Assembly (NCBI GenBank): GCA_910587075.1
Contig: CAJUKE010000002.1
Span: 1 to 64,000 of the forward strand
Origin: an uncultured Muribaculaceae bacterium
GTDB taxonomy: Bacteria > Bacteroidota > Bacteroidia > Bacteroidales > Muribaculaceae
DNA: 64,000 nucleotides
Direction: 5' to 3'
Shown in pieces: positions 45,101 through 53,288 of this stretch. The notes beneath the pieces are model-generated. The model did not search any database, was not told where the DNA came from, and saw nothing but the letters and a program-made list of their open reading frames with translations. Position numbers and translations under genes: made by a program. Numbering within the stretch: position 1 is the stretch's first letter; each line of letters opens with the position of its first letter.

Positions 45101-45307
45101 CTCAAGAACGTGCAGCTCGGCTACTCGCTCCCAAAATCGGTGCTCGGCGAGCGCGGCCTCTCAAACTGCCGCTTCTATGTGCAGGCCTCCAACGTGTTCA
45201 CCCTCACAAAGTACAAGGGCTTCGACCCCGAGGTCAGCGGCGGCGTTGACTACGGCAACTACCCCCAGAGCCGCACCTTCATATTCGGTGTGAACATAAC
45301 CTATTGA
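42176..45307 (+). CDS. susC: SusC/RagA family TonB-dependent glycan importer
   Basis: Outer-membrane TonB-dependent transporter of 1043 residues that imports oligosaccharides under the SusD lid. Signal peptide (1-20), then a carboxypeptidase-D-like domain (about 22-100, GVVTSAEDGEPLIGASVRVKG), the TonB-box region and plug starting LDELVVIGYGAVKKSDLTGS, and the SusC-specific RIRGVGTVNGSSPIYVVDG and KDASATAIYGSRGANGVIIV. The barrel ends with RTFIFGVNITY. It follows the operator and promoter region and is paired with SusD 39 bases downstream. Confidence 0.96.
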   Translation: MNKAIFSLLFLLLGISVSAQGISVTGVVTSAEDGEPLIGASVRVKGESSGVTTDIDGKYLINVKKGAALQFTYVGYEPAERVVKDASPVNVALRQQSNLLDELVVIGYGAVKKSDLTGSVSSVSSDKLTKTPAASLSNALQGQVAGVTVNSLTGRPGAGAEVRIRGVGTVNGSSPIYVVDGVIADDIDFLSPNDIEHVEVLKDASATAIYGSRGANGVIIVTTKGGGLKQPTHVTFNGYVGVQQRWKKLKVMNAKDYADTYVAINGNNAAKKVYAEQGFNQWLNLYQGVRSSDYYPTVYNPDTNPSGFDYSAVDTDWQDEVFRNGLIQNYHLALDGGSDRMTYSMSASWFGQEGIIIGSDYQRFTARLNTSFQAFPWLKVGENITFMSSVAKNAYESGDNSESAGANILSAAFAMAPWDPTRYPEGTVNRKGEDMGGRISAGSAYKNVTNPLSMVEYSHPKVNSERFVGNVFLELTPVKHFNLRSSYSFDYRLTRDKSFMDSYEVSAYDKREKNFLSSSMARSYYWNVDNILTYNNTFGKHSLTAMAGFTIEEYNYYSIGNSGSSILNPVERNWYLSQVTDDYGTPSDGVARNRRQSWLGRVNYSFDNRYLLTVNFRADGSSKFAENRWGYFPSFALAWRVSNESFLRDFQPLNELKVRLGWGKVGNDNIGNDAFVQNMFNNGPTFVDYVLGSGQSLVNGAAVLTWINNGGHWENTEQWSAGIDFNFWNGKLSGSVDGFIRDTNDMLMSVNAPAHVGNRYASTANVGKVRNQGIEISLDHYMQATRDFRYSVGGNVSFIHNELTELNGGAPIYTNYNQVQVVDRGFPLYYFWGYQYEGVYRSDEEVLEYLHGYTAADTPFHAGDAKFRDNNGDGRIDDKDRVNLGSSIPKINYGINLGAWYRDFDLQLFFQGVAGSKIYNQMRHRLESNGTTSVLDPIMADAWTVDNPDGSLPNPRNSVNYYVSDRFLESGNYFRLKNVQLGYSLPKSVLGERGLSNCRFYVQASNVFTLTKYKGFDPEVSGGVDYGNYPQSRTFIFGVNITY

Positions 45308-45346
45308 TCTCTCGCCGCTACCTTAAACTCTAAATCGACACTGACA

Positions 45347-46957
45347 ATGAATCCGTTTCTCAGCAAGAATATTTTGAAGGCCGGCATGATCGCCGCCGGG
45401 CTCTCCCTCGCCGGATGCAACGACTGGCTGTCGGAGCCGACCCCCGGCTCCACCAAGCTCGAAGACTTCTTCGTTTCGGGCGACGCGTGCGTGCAGGTGG
45501 TCAACGGCTGCTACGCCCCGCTGGCCTGGGAATACAACAACAGCTATTTCTCGGAGTGGTTCATCGGCGACATCGCCTCCGACGACGCTCTCAAGGGGGG
45601 GCAGAACGTGGCCGACGGTGCCGACGCCTACGACATCGACAACTTCAAGACCAACCCCAACAATAACATCATACTCGACTACTACCGAGCCAAGTACCAG
45701 GGCATTATCCGCTGCAACCTCGCTCTGAAACAGGTGGCGGCCTACGCCCCCGACAAAACGCTCTCCGAGAGCCAGCGCGACCGTCTGCTCGGCGAGGCAT
45801 ACTTCCTCCGCGCGTTCTACTACTTCCAACTGGCGCGCGTGTTCGGCGGCGTGCCGCTGGTTCACGACGTGCTCGACTCCTCCGACCGCTGGCAGCAGCC
45901 CCGCGCCACCGCCGCGCAGGTATATGAGTCGATCGTCGACGACCTCAAAAACGCCGAGAAACTCCTCTGGGCCAAGAGCGCCTACCCCGACGACGACCTC
46001 GGCCGGGCAACCCGCGGCGCCGCCCGTGCGATGCTCTGCAAGGCTTACCTCTATATGAAGGACTACGACAGCGCCTATTCCTGGGGCAAGCTCTTCGTCG
46101 ACGAGGAATACAAGGCGGGCGAGTACTCCCTCTGCCCCGTGTACACCGACAACTTCACCCTCGCCGGTGAGAACGGCCCCGAGAGCGTGTTCGAAATCCA
46201 GTACGCCCAGGATCCCACCAGCGACTACGGCGAAGGCTTCGGCTTCACCCGCGGCACTTTCACCACGATTCTCACCCGTCCGCGTATGGACGCTCTCGGA
46301 GCGCAGGCCGGCTGGGGATGGAACCACCCCACCCACAACCTCTACGCCGAGTTTGAGCAGGGCGACACCCGCCGCGAAGCGGCCATCGGCACCCCCGACG
46401 AGGACGGCCTCAACCAGACCGATGTCAACTACCTCGGCTCACCCTTCTACAACAACAAGACTTCCATGAGCGAGGGTGGCACATTCCCCGGACTCGACCA
46501 TCATAGCCGCGGCCCCCTCAACTACCGCTTGGTACGCGCCGCCGACGTGCTCCTCCTCTACGCCGAGGCCGCGCTCGAAAGCGGGAAAGACCTCGCCGCC
46601 GCGAAATGGGCCCTCGAAGAGGTACGCGCCAGGGCTCGCGCCAACTCGGCCGACCCCGACGCGCTCCCCGAGTTCCCCGCCTACCGCGGCTATACCGACG
46701 ACGCCAACTCGCTCCGCGACGCCATACGCCACGAGCGCCGCGTGGAGCTCGCCATGGAAGGGCACCGATGGTTCGACATCACCCGCTGGGGCATCGCCTC
46801 CCAGGTGATGAACAAGGACAACGGCACCTACGGCAGCACCGAGTCAGCCGAAGCCCGCGCCGAGATGGCAACCTTCATCCCCGGCAAGCACGAGCTCTTC
46901 CCCCTCCCCGCCGAAGAGATCGCCCTCAACCCCATGGACCAGAACCCCGGCTACTAA
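45347..46957 (+). CDS. susD: SusD/RagB family glycan-binding lipoprotein
   Basis: Surface lipoprotein of 536 residues that caps SusC and binds glycan. Lipobox SLAGCNDWLSE near residue 24. The family N-terminus (the LSEPTPGSTKLEDFF part), TPR-like helices (RLLGEAYFLRAFYYFQLARVFGGVPLV) and the C-terminal RHERRVELAMEGHRWFDITRWG block with LFPLPAEEI are all present. Many exposed aromatic residues could form the binding platform. A partial copy of the dispersed repeat lies just after the stop. Confidence 0.96.
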   Translation: MNPFLSKNILKAGMIAAGLSLAGCNDWLSEPTPGSTKLEDFFVSGDACVQVVNGCYAPLAWEYNNSYFSEWFIGDIASDDALKGGQNVADGADAYDIDNFKTNPNNNIILDYYRAKYQGIIRCNLALKQVAAYAPDKTLSESQRDRLLGEAYFLRAFYYFQLARVFGGVPLVHDVLDSSDRWQQPRATAAQVYESIVDDLKNAEKLLWAKSAYPDDDLGRATRGAARAMLCKAYLYMKDYDSAYSWGKLFVDEEYKAGEYSLCPVYTDNFTLAGENGPESVFEIQYAQDPTSDYGEGFGFTRGTFTTILTRPRMDALGAQAGWGWNHPTHNLYAEFEQGDTRREAAIGTPDEDGLNQTDVNYLGSPFYNNKTSMSEGGTFPGLDHHSRGPLNYRLVRAADVLLLYAEAALESGKDLAAAKWALEEVRARARANSADPDALPEFPAYRGYTDDANSLRDAIRHERRVELAMEGHRWFDITRWGIASQVMNKDNGTYGSTESAEARAEMATFIPGKHELFPLPAEEIALNPMDQNPGY

Positions 46958-47027
46958 CCCCCCTTTCACCCCATCACCCTCCCCCCATCACCCTCCTCCC
47001 TTCCCCCCTCTCCCGTCCATCCTCAAC

Positions 47028-47052
47028 GTGCGCGAGGCGGAAGCCGAGCGAA
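47028..47052 (+). repeat. Dispersed intergenic repeat, copy D (core only)
   Basis: The 25-base core is identical to copies A-C, inside a C/T-rich stretch (46961-47026) directly after the SusD stop. The second hairpin is missing. Same strand as SusD. Confidence 0.75.
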
Positions 47053-47100
47053 TCCCCTCACAAAAACGACTTAACAACTAACACTTAATACTTTCATCCC

Positions 47101-48048
47101 ATGAAAAAGTTTACTCTCGTGGCCGCCGCTGTAGTAGCAGCCGTCGCCGCCCAGGCCCAGTACACCGTGAATCCCTCCACCGAGGAAGTGCTCAAAGGTG
47201 GTGTCAGCTCCGTTGACTACCTCGTGCTCTCCGAAGGCGCTATCGCCGACTTCACCAAGGCCGGTGCCAAGGTGACGTATGTTGGCCCCTCGGCCGAAGA
47301 TGGCCGCAACCTCTGGTACTGGTCGGGCTTCACCGCCGGTGACGAATCCTTCCCCCGCGTAGATATGGAAGAGGGTGGCTACATCTCCGTCGAGGTTACC
47401 CCCACCGAAGGTTGGTCGGGTGCCGGAATCAACATCGCCAAGGACAACGGCGTGAACTTCTCCAACTTCGACGACAACACCATGTTCCACATGGCGTATA
47501 TGACCCCCTCCGGCAACGGCCCCGCCTCCATCGCCGTGATCCTCCTCGACAACGGCGCTCCCACCGACGGCAGCACCCCCTCGCAGCCCGTGAAGTTCGC
47601 CCTGGGCGATGCCTTCAACGACAACGGAGCCATCTTCCCCTCTGTTGGCCCGAAAATTACCGACGACTGGCAGGGTATCGAAATCTCTCTCGGCAACCTG
47701 AAGAAACTCTGGCCCACCTTCAACCTCGACAACAAGGCCGCTTGGTGCGGTAACCTCTTCTCGTGGCTCGGCGGTGCCGTAAAGGGGCAGACCATGGCTT
47801 TCGACGCAGTTTACTTCTACAACCGCGGCACCCAGGCCGGTGTCGAGGCCGTCGAAGGCGAGGCTGCTGACTTCGTGGTAACCGCCAACACCGTAAACGT
47901 AATGGGCGCCAACGGCATCCAGCTCTATAACATCGCCGGCCAGCTCGTGAAGGCCACCGAAGGCACCACCCTCGGCCTCGACAACCTCGCTAAGGGCGTT
48001 TACGTTGCCAAAGCGGCCAACAAGACCCGCAAGATCGTGGTTAAGTAA
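47101..48048 (+). CDS. Secreted putative glycan-binding protein with type IX tail
   Basis: Protein of 315 residues with a signal peptide ending AAQAQ. The centre (about 40-220) is beta-rich with tryptophans and asparagine/aspartate turns, resembling carbohydrate-binding jelly-roll domains (GWSGAGINIAKDN, DDWQGIEISLGNLKKLWPTFNLD). The C-terminus LYNIAGQLVKAT then GLDNLAKGVYVAKAANKTRK is a short type IX sorting tail. It takes the place after SusD where Bacteroides loci have a lipoprotein SGBP, so a surface glycan-binding role is likely. No enzyme motif is seen. Confidence 0.7.
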   Translation: MKKFTLVAAAVVAAVAAQAQYTVNPSTEEVLKGGVSSVDYLVLSEGAIADFTKAGAKVTYVGPSAEDGRNLWYWSGFTAGDESFPRVDMEEGGYISVEVTPTEGWSGAGINIAKDNGVNFSNFDDNTMFHMAYMTPSGNGPASIAVILLDNGAPTDGSTPSQPVKFALGDAFNDNGAIFPSVGPKITDDWQGIEISLGNLKKLWPTFNLDNKAAWCGNLFSWLGGAVKGQTMAFDAVYFYNRGTQAGVEAVEGEAADFVVTANTVNVMGANGIQLYNIAGQLVKATEGTTLGLDNLAKGVYVAKAANKTRKIVVK

Positions 48049-48109
48049 TCCCGCTCTTTCGCAAAACACCACTGAAAAACAGTAGTATAGATAGTTAGAA
48101 CAATAGGGT

Positions 48110-48148
48110 GGCCGGGGTTCCGGCGCTTCCCGCCGGCCCCGGCCTTTT
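48110..48148 (+). terminator. Terminator between binding protein and GH16
   Basis: GGCCGGGG and CCGGCG (48110-48125) pair with CGCCGG and CCCCGGCC (48131-48144), with a TT bulge, and TTTT follows (48145-48148). It should reduce transcription of the enzyme genes relative to SusC/SusD, unless another promoter lies within the next 50 bases. Confidence 0.75.
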
Positions 48149-48198
48149 CAACCCTCATCCACCCGCTGAACAAACCAACCATCATTCCAACCTCCGAG

Positions 48199-49368
48199 AT
48201 GAACAGAACGCATCTTTTCGCCGCCGCGGTTATCGCCGCCATTTTGCCGCATAACGTTTTTTCAGCCGAACCGCAGATCGGTTCGGGCGCCACCGACGGC
48301 TATATGCTCGTATGGCAAGATCTTTTCGACGGTCAGGAACTCAACCCCATGCGCTGGGACATCGAGGTTAACGGCACGGGGGGTGGCAACAACGAGCTGC
48401 AATACTACACCGACCGCCCCGCCAACGTGCGCCTGGGCGACGACGGCCTCGGCAACGGCTGTCTGATTCTTACCGCGCGCCGCGAGAACTACTCCGGCAA
48501 GAACTTCACCAGCGGGCGCGTCAACTCCAAGAACCGCATAGCCTTCACCCACGGCAAGCTCGAAGCCTCGATCAAGCTCCCCCGCACCGCCGACGGCCTC
48601 TGGCCCGCTTTCTGGATGATGGGCAACGACTACGACCAGGTAGGATGGCCCAAATGCGGCGAAACCGACATCCTTGAGATGGGCAACGCCGAAGGAATCA
48701 AGAACGGCACCCAGGAGCGCTTCTTCAACGGCGCCTGCCATTGGGGCCAGGGGTGGCCCGCGGCATCCTACGCCAAGTCAACAACCAAAACCTACTCCCT
48801 CCAGGATGGTGAGTTCCACCTTTTCACCGTGATCTGGGACGAGAATTCCATCGCGATGTACGTCGATCTCGACCGCCAGCCGAAGCAGAACCCGTACTAC
48901 AAAATCGACATTCCCGCCGACGAACCCGACAACGAATGGTCGGCCGGAAACTACTTCCACAAGGACAACTTCATCCTCTTCAACCTCGCCGTGGGGGGCG
49001 ATTTCACCGGGCTGCATTCCGCCTCGGCGATCACGGCCCTCAACGACGGCAACAGCCAGGAGGTTTCGATGTATGTCAACTATGTGAAAATCTATCAGAA
49101 AGGGCTCACCACCGAGAATCTCGACGCGCTCGACCCCGGCGACTCCGACCAGGCGGCCGGAGTAGGCACCATGGTGGCCGACAACCGCGCGCCGATAGGT
49201 TTCGACGGGCTCAACGTAACCTCCTCCACTCCCGGGCTGGCCATTTACTCGCTCAGCGGCAGCCGCCTTATGGCCACCGACAACGGGGTGCTCCGGGTCG
49301 ACTCGCTCAGCCCCGGGGTGTACTTGGCCCATAACTCGCGGCATACCAGGAAAATCTGTATCCGCTGA
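48199..49368 (+). CDS. GH16 endo-beta-1,3-glucanase (laminarinase-type) with type IX tail
   Basis: Secreted endo-glucanase of 389 residues with signal peptide (ends near NVFSAEP). The GH16 fold is clear: WQDLFDGQELNPMRWDIEVNG at the start, GRVNSKNRIAFTHGKLEASIKLP, and the catalytic GETDILEM with Glu155 (nucleophile), Asp157 and Glu160 (acid/base). The WDENSIAMYVD strand also fits beta-1,3-glucanases. The last 50 residues (GLAIYSLSGSRLMATDNGV, SPGVYLAHNSRHTRKICIR) form a type IX sorting tail, so it is probably surface-exposed. It follows a strong terminator. Confidence 0.92.
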   Translation: MNRTHLFAAAVIAAILPHNVFSAEPQIGSGATDGYMLVWQDLFDGQELNPMRWDIEVNGTGGGNNELQYYTDRPANVRLGDDGLGNGCLILTARRENYSGKNFTSGRVNSKNRIAFTHGKLEASIKLPRTADGLWPAFWMMGNDYDQVGWPKCGETDILEMGNAEGIKNGTQERFFNGACHWGQGWPAASYAKSTTKTYSLQDGEFHLFTVIWDENSIAMYVDLDRQPKQNPYYKIDIPADEPDNEWSAGNYFHKDNFILFNLAVGGDFTGLHSASAITALNDGNSQEVSMYVNYVKIYQKGLTTENLDALDPGDSDQAAGVGTMVADNRAPIGFDGLNVTSSTPGLAIYSLSGSRLMATDNGVLRVDSLSPGVYLAHNSRHTRKICIR

Positions 49369-49510
49369 CCCCGCTTCAGCGCATTTAACCTACTCTCCGA
49401 ACACCGGGCGGAACCGGCAGGCGAATCCCATAAGGCAGTTTCCCGATCGCCGGCTCTTTGCCACCCTTATACCCTGAATATTCCCATAATACAGCAAATA
49501 TACCGTATAT

Positions 49511-51766
49511 ATGAATAAATATCTTATAACCGCCATACTCGCCGCGGGTTGCGCCGTTTCGGGCGCGGCGCGCACCGAGGCTGAAACCGACAGCCTCGTG
49601 AGCGGCCTCCTGAGCCGTATGACGCTTGCCGAAAAGGTAGGGCAGCTCAACCAGCGCTCGGGCTTCGGCTATGCCGACGAGATGGTGGGCCTCGTGCGTG
49701 CCGGCGGTGTCGGCTCTATTCTCAACGAAACCGACCCCGAGGTGGTCAACAAGCTCCAGCGCGACGCAGTGGAGAACAGTCGCCTCGGCATCCCCTTGGT
49801 GTTCGCCCGCGACGTGGTGCACGGCTTCAAGACTATCTTCCCCATCCCCCTGGGGCAGGCCGCTTCCTTCAACCCCTCGATGGTTGAGGAGGGGGCGCGC
49901 ATCGCCGCCGACGAGGCTTCGTCGGTGGGGATCCGCTGGACATTCTCCCCGATGATCGACGTGTCGCGCGACCCTCGCTGGGGGCGTATCGCCGAGAGCT
50001 TCGGCGAGGACACCTACCTGTCGTCGGTGCTCGGAGTGGCCATGGTAAAGGGTTACCAGGGCGACGACCTCGCGAAGCCCAACACCATGGCGGCCTGCGC
50101 GAAGCACTTCGCCGGTTACGGCGCCTCGGAGAGCGGCCGCGACTACAACACCACCTGGATTCCCGAGGTGCAGCTCCGCGAGACGTACCTCCCCCCGTTC
50201 AAGGCGGCGAGCGACGCCGGGGCGGCGACCTTTATGTGCTCATTCAACGACATCAACGGTGTGCCCTCGTCGGGCAACCGCCATCTGCTCCGCGAGATAC
50301 TCCGCGACGAGTGGGGCTTCAAGGGGCTGATGGTGAGTGACTGGGGTTCGCTTGACCAGATGATACCCCACGGCTTCAGCCGCGACCGCCGCGACGCCGC
50401 CCGCCAGGGTGTCAACGCCGGGGTCGACGTCGATATGGAGAGCTACGCCTACTGCGCCCATCTCGAAGACCTCGTTAAGAGCGGCGAGGTGGCCGAGGCC
50501 GAGGTTGACTCGCTGGTGGCCAACGTGCTCCGCCTGAAATACCGCCTGGGGCTGTTCGACAACCCCTACGTCGATATGAAGTCGGCCAAGCGCTTCTATG
50601 CCGACTCCTCGCTCGACGCCGCCCGCCGCGCGGTGGAGGAGAGCGCCATACTGCTGGGCAACAACGGAATACTCCCGATAGATAATAGTAAGGTAAGAAA
50701 GATAGCAGTGGTCGGCCCGATGGCCGACGCCCGCCACGACCAGGTAGGCACCTGGGTGTTCGACTTCGAGAAAGAGCGGAGCGTGACCCCTCTGGAGGCG
50801 CTCCGCGGGATGTACGGCGAGAAGAACATCGTCTACGCCCCCGGGCTCGAATACAGCAGGCTGAAGGACACCAAAGGCTTTGCCGCTGCCGTGAAGGCAG
50901 CGCGCAATGCCGACCTGGTGCTCTTCTTCGGCGGCGAGGAGGCGGTGCTCTCCGGCGAGGCCCACTGCCGCACCGACCTCACGCTGCCCGGGGCTCAGAG
51001 CGCCCTGCTCAAGGAGCTAAAGGCTACCGGCAAGCCGGTGGTGCTCGTGGTACAGGCGGGCCGCTCGCTGGCCCTGACCGAGGACGCCGCCCTGGCCGAT
51101 GCGACGGTGTTCTGCTTCCACGGCGGCACTATGACCGGCCCCGCGCTTGCCAACCTCCTCTCTGGTGAGGCCAATTTCTCGGGCCGCTGCCCGGTATCCT
51201 TCCCGCGTACTTCGGGCCAGGTGCCTATCTACTATAACCGCAAGAACACCGGGCGACCCGCCGCCGATATGACCCTTATCGACGACATCCCCCTCGAAGC
51301 GGGGCAGACTTCGACCGGCTGCACGAGCTATTACCTCGACGCGGGCGACGGCGCTCTCTTCCCCTTCGGCTACGGCCTGAGCTACACCACTTTCGAATAT
51401 TCCGACCCCATTGTTTCCTCCTCGGTGATCGCGCCCGACGGCAACCTCACCGTGAGCTGCACCGTGAGCAACACCGGCAGCCGCGAGGGGAGCGAGGTAG
51501 CCCAGCTCTACATCCGCGACCATGTGGGGTCGCTGGTGCGCCCCGTGCGCGAGCTGCGCGGCTTCGAAAAAATCGCGCTCAAGCCCGGCGAGTCGCGCCG
51601 TGTGACCTTCACCCTCACCCCCGACGACCTGGCCTTCTTCACCTCGCCTACCACCCGCGCCGTGGAGCCGGGAGAGTTCAGCGTGTGGATCGCGCCCGAC
51701 AGCCAGTCGGGCAACCCCGCCAAGTTCGCCGTGGTCGACAACCCCTCGGTGGCCTCCAACCAATAA
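49511..51766 (+). CDS. bglX: GH3 beta-glucosidase
   Basis: Exo-acting beta-glucosidase of 751 residues that would release glucose from imported oligosaccharides. Signal region MNKYLITAILAAGCAVSGAA has a weak lipobox (LAAGC), so it may be a lipoprotein. The catalytic domain shows GRIAESFGEDTYL, AACAKHFAGYGASESGRDYN and the nucleophile in GLMVSDWGS (Asp277). The second domain and the C-terminal fibronectin-like domain (NTGSREGSEVAQLYIRD) are complete. It ends without a sorting tail, in contrast to its neighbours, so a periplasmic place is likely. Confidence 0.94.
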   Translation: MNKYLITAILAAGCAVSGAARTEAETDSLVSGLLSRMTLAEKVGQLNQRSGFGYADEMVGLVRAGGVGSILNETDPEVVNKLQRDAVENSRLGIPLVFARDVVHGFKTIFPIPLGQAASFNPSMVEEGARIAADEASSVGIRWTFSPMIDVSRDPRWGRIAESFGEDTYLSSVLGVAMVKGYQGDDLAKPNTMAACAKHFAGYGASESGRDYNTTWIPEVQLRETYLPPFKAASDAGAATFMCSFNDINGVPSSGNRHLLREILRDEWGFKGLMVSDWGSLDQMIPHGFSRDRRDAARQGVNAGVDVDMESYAYCAHLEDLVKSGEVAEAEVDSLVANVLRLKYRLGLFDNPYVDMKSAKRFYADSSLDAARRAVEESAILLGNNGILPIDNSKVRKIAVVGPMADARHDQVGTWVFDFEKERSVTPLEALRGMYGEKNIVYAPGLEYSRLKDTKGFAAAVKAARNADLVLFFGGEEAVLSGEAHCRTDLTLPGAQSALLKELKATGKPVVLVVQAGRSLALTEDAALADATVFCFHGGTMTGPALANLLSGEANFSGRCPVSFPRTSGQVPIYYNRKNTGRPAADMTLIDDIPLEAGQTSTGCTSYYLDAGDGALFPFGYGLSYTTFEYSDPIVSSSVIAPDGNLTVSCTVSNTGSREGSEVAQLYIRDHVGSLVRPVRELRGFEKIALKPGESRRVTFTLTPDDLAFFTSPTTRAVEPGEFSVWIAPDSQSGNPAKFAVVDNPSVASNQ

Positions 51767-51778
51767 ACCGCACCCGAA

Positions 51779-53236
51779 ATGAAGAAATATAAGATTGTAG
51801 TTATTTCCGCTCTGCTGGCAGCCGCGCTCCCCGCGGCTGCCAAGAGCCCCAAAAGGGGGTTGAGCGAGAACGAGTTCCAGTTCAAGGCGCAGATGGCCGC
51901 GCTGGCTCCAGGCGTCAGCTGGTTTTACAACTGGGGCCCGGAGATGGGGCGCTACCTCGCCAATGAGACGGCTATAGAGTATGTGCCCATGTGCTGGAAT
52001 GGCTATTATGACGCCGACAAGATCCGCGCCTGGGCCCAGGCCCACCCCGAATGCGGCTACCTGCTGGGCTTCAACGAGCCGAACTTCACCAACCAGGCCG
52101 ATATGACGCCCCAGGCCGCCGCGGCGAAGTGGCCCGAGGTGCGCGCCCTGGCCAAGGAGTTGGGGCTGAAGGTTGTGGCTCCGGCCCTCAACACCTCGCC
52201 CAACCCGCCTTACCAGGACCCGACGAAGTGGATGGACGAGTTCGTGGCCCTCGTCGGAGAGGACGCTTTCGACTACACCGCCGTGCACAGCTACGGAGGC
52301 TTCGAGGCGCTGAAGAATATCGCGACCACGTTCCACGACCGCTACGGCAAGGATGTGTGGGTCACCGAGTTCTGCTTCTGGCCCGAGGAGGGGAACCCCA
52401 ACAGCTACGTCGCCCCCGACACTCAGATCGCCTCAATGATGCAGAGCGTGGAGTGGCTTGAGAAGACCCCCTGGATATTCCGCTACGCGTGGTTCAAGGC
52501 CGTGGGCAACTCCGACGCCCCCAAGGGCCCGAACTACGGGCTGCTGATTTCGGCCAAGGCCGAGGTAGAGCGCGAGCTCTCCGACCAGGGGAAGGTGTAT
52601 GTGAATATGGGGACTTTCGACCCCGAGGTTTACAACCAGGTGAACACCGTGGTGGCCGCCTCGGCCTACATCGGGCAGACAGGCTGCCTGATGGGGGCCT
52701 CGAACGACGCCGCCAACCCATCGCCCATAGAAATCACCCGTTTCAACGCCGGAGCCACGCTCGACTACCAGTTTGACGTGCCCCGCGAGGGGGATTACAC
52801 CCTGCGCCTGAGCGTCGGCGGTTTCGGCGAACCTACCCGTTTCGACCCCTCGGTAGGGGTGTACGCCGTTAACGCCGACGGAACTGACGGACAGGAACTC
52901 GCCTCGATGAAAAACATCACCCTCCCCAACAGCGACACGGACTACGCGCCGGTTGATTTCGCCCTGCGGCTCACAGCCGGGAAGCAGACACTGCGCCTGA
53001 AGGATACCGCCCCCTACAGCCCCAGCGGCATACGCATAGCCACCCTGCTGCTCAGCGACGGGTCGCTGCCCGAAGCCGGGGTAGCGGCTGTCGAGAGCGA
53101 CGGCGCCGACGGGCCGGTCGATGTGTACACCCTCCAGGGGGTCCGCGTGCGCCAGGGAGCGCCCCGCTCCACCGCCACCCGCGGCCTCGCGCCCGGCCTC
53201 TACCTCGTAGGTGGCGAGAAGCGCGCGGTTAACTGA
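51779..53236 (+). CDS. GH128 endo-beta-1,3-glucanase with type IX tail
   Basis: Secreted protein of 485 residues, 12 bases after the GH3 stop. The N-terminal domain (about 28-275) is a glycosyl hydrolase catalytic core of the Glyco_hydro_cc/GH128 type: VSWFYNWGPEMG, EYVPMCWNG, GFNEPNFTNQADMTP (acid/base Glu100), HSYGG and VTEFCFWPEE (nucleophile Glu197). A CBM6-like beta domain follows (about 310-430), then the sorting tail VYTLQGVRVRQGA with APGLYLVGGEKRAVN. GH128 members act on beta-1,3-glucan, in line with GH16 and GH3 alongside. Confidence 0.86.
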   Translation: MKKYKIVVISALLAAALPAAAKSPKRGLSENEFQFKAQMAALAPGVSWFYNWGPEMGRYLANETAIEYVPMCWNGYYDADKIRAWAQAHPECGYLLGFNEPNFTNQADMTPQAAAAKWPEVRALAKELGLKVVAPALNTSPNPPYQDPTKWMDEFVALVGEDAFDYTAVHSYGGFEALKNIATTFHDRYGKDVWVTEFCFWPEEGNPNSYVAPDTQIASMMQSVEWLEKTPWIFRYAWFKAVGNSDAPKGPNYGLLISAKAEVERELSDQGKVYVNMGTFDPEVYNQVNTVVAASAYIGQTGCLMGASNDAANPSPIEITRFNAGATLDYQFDVPREGDYTLRLSVGGFGEPTRFDPSVGVYAVNADGTDGQELASMKNITLPNSDTDYAPVDFALRLTAGKQTLRLKDTAPYSPSGIRIATLLLSDGSLPEAGVAAVESDGADGPVDVYTLQGVRVRQGAPRSTATRGLAPGLYLVGGEKRAVN

Positions 53237-53288
53237 GCACGGCAGAAAACACCTGAAAACACAACATCCTATCTAACCTATATCCAAC

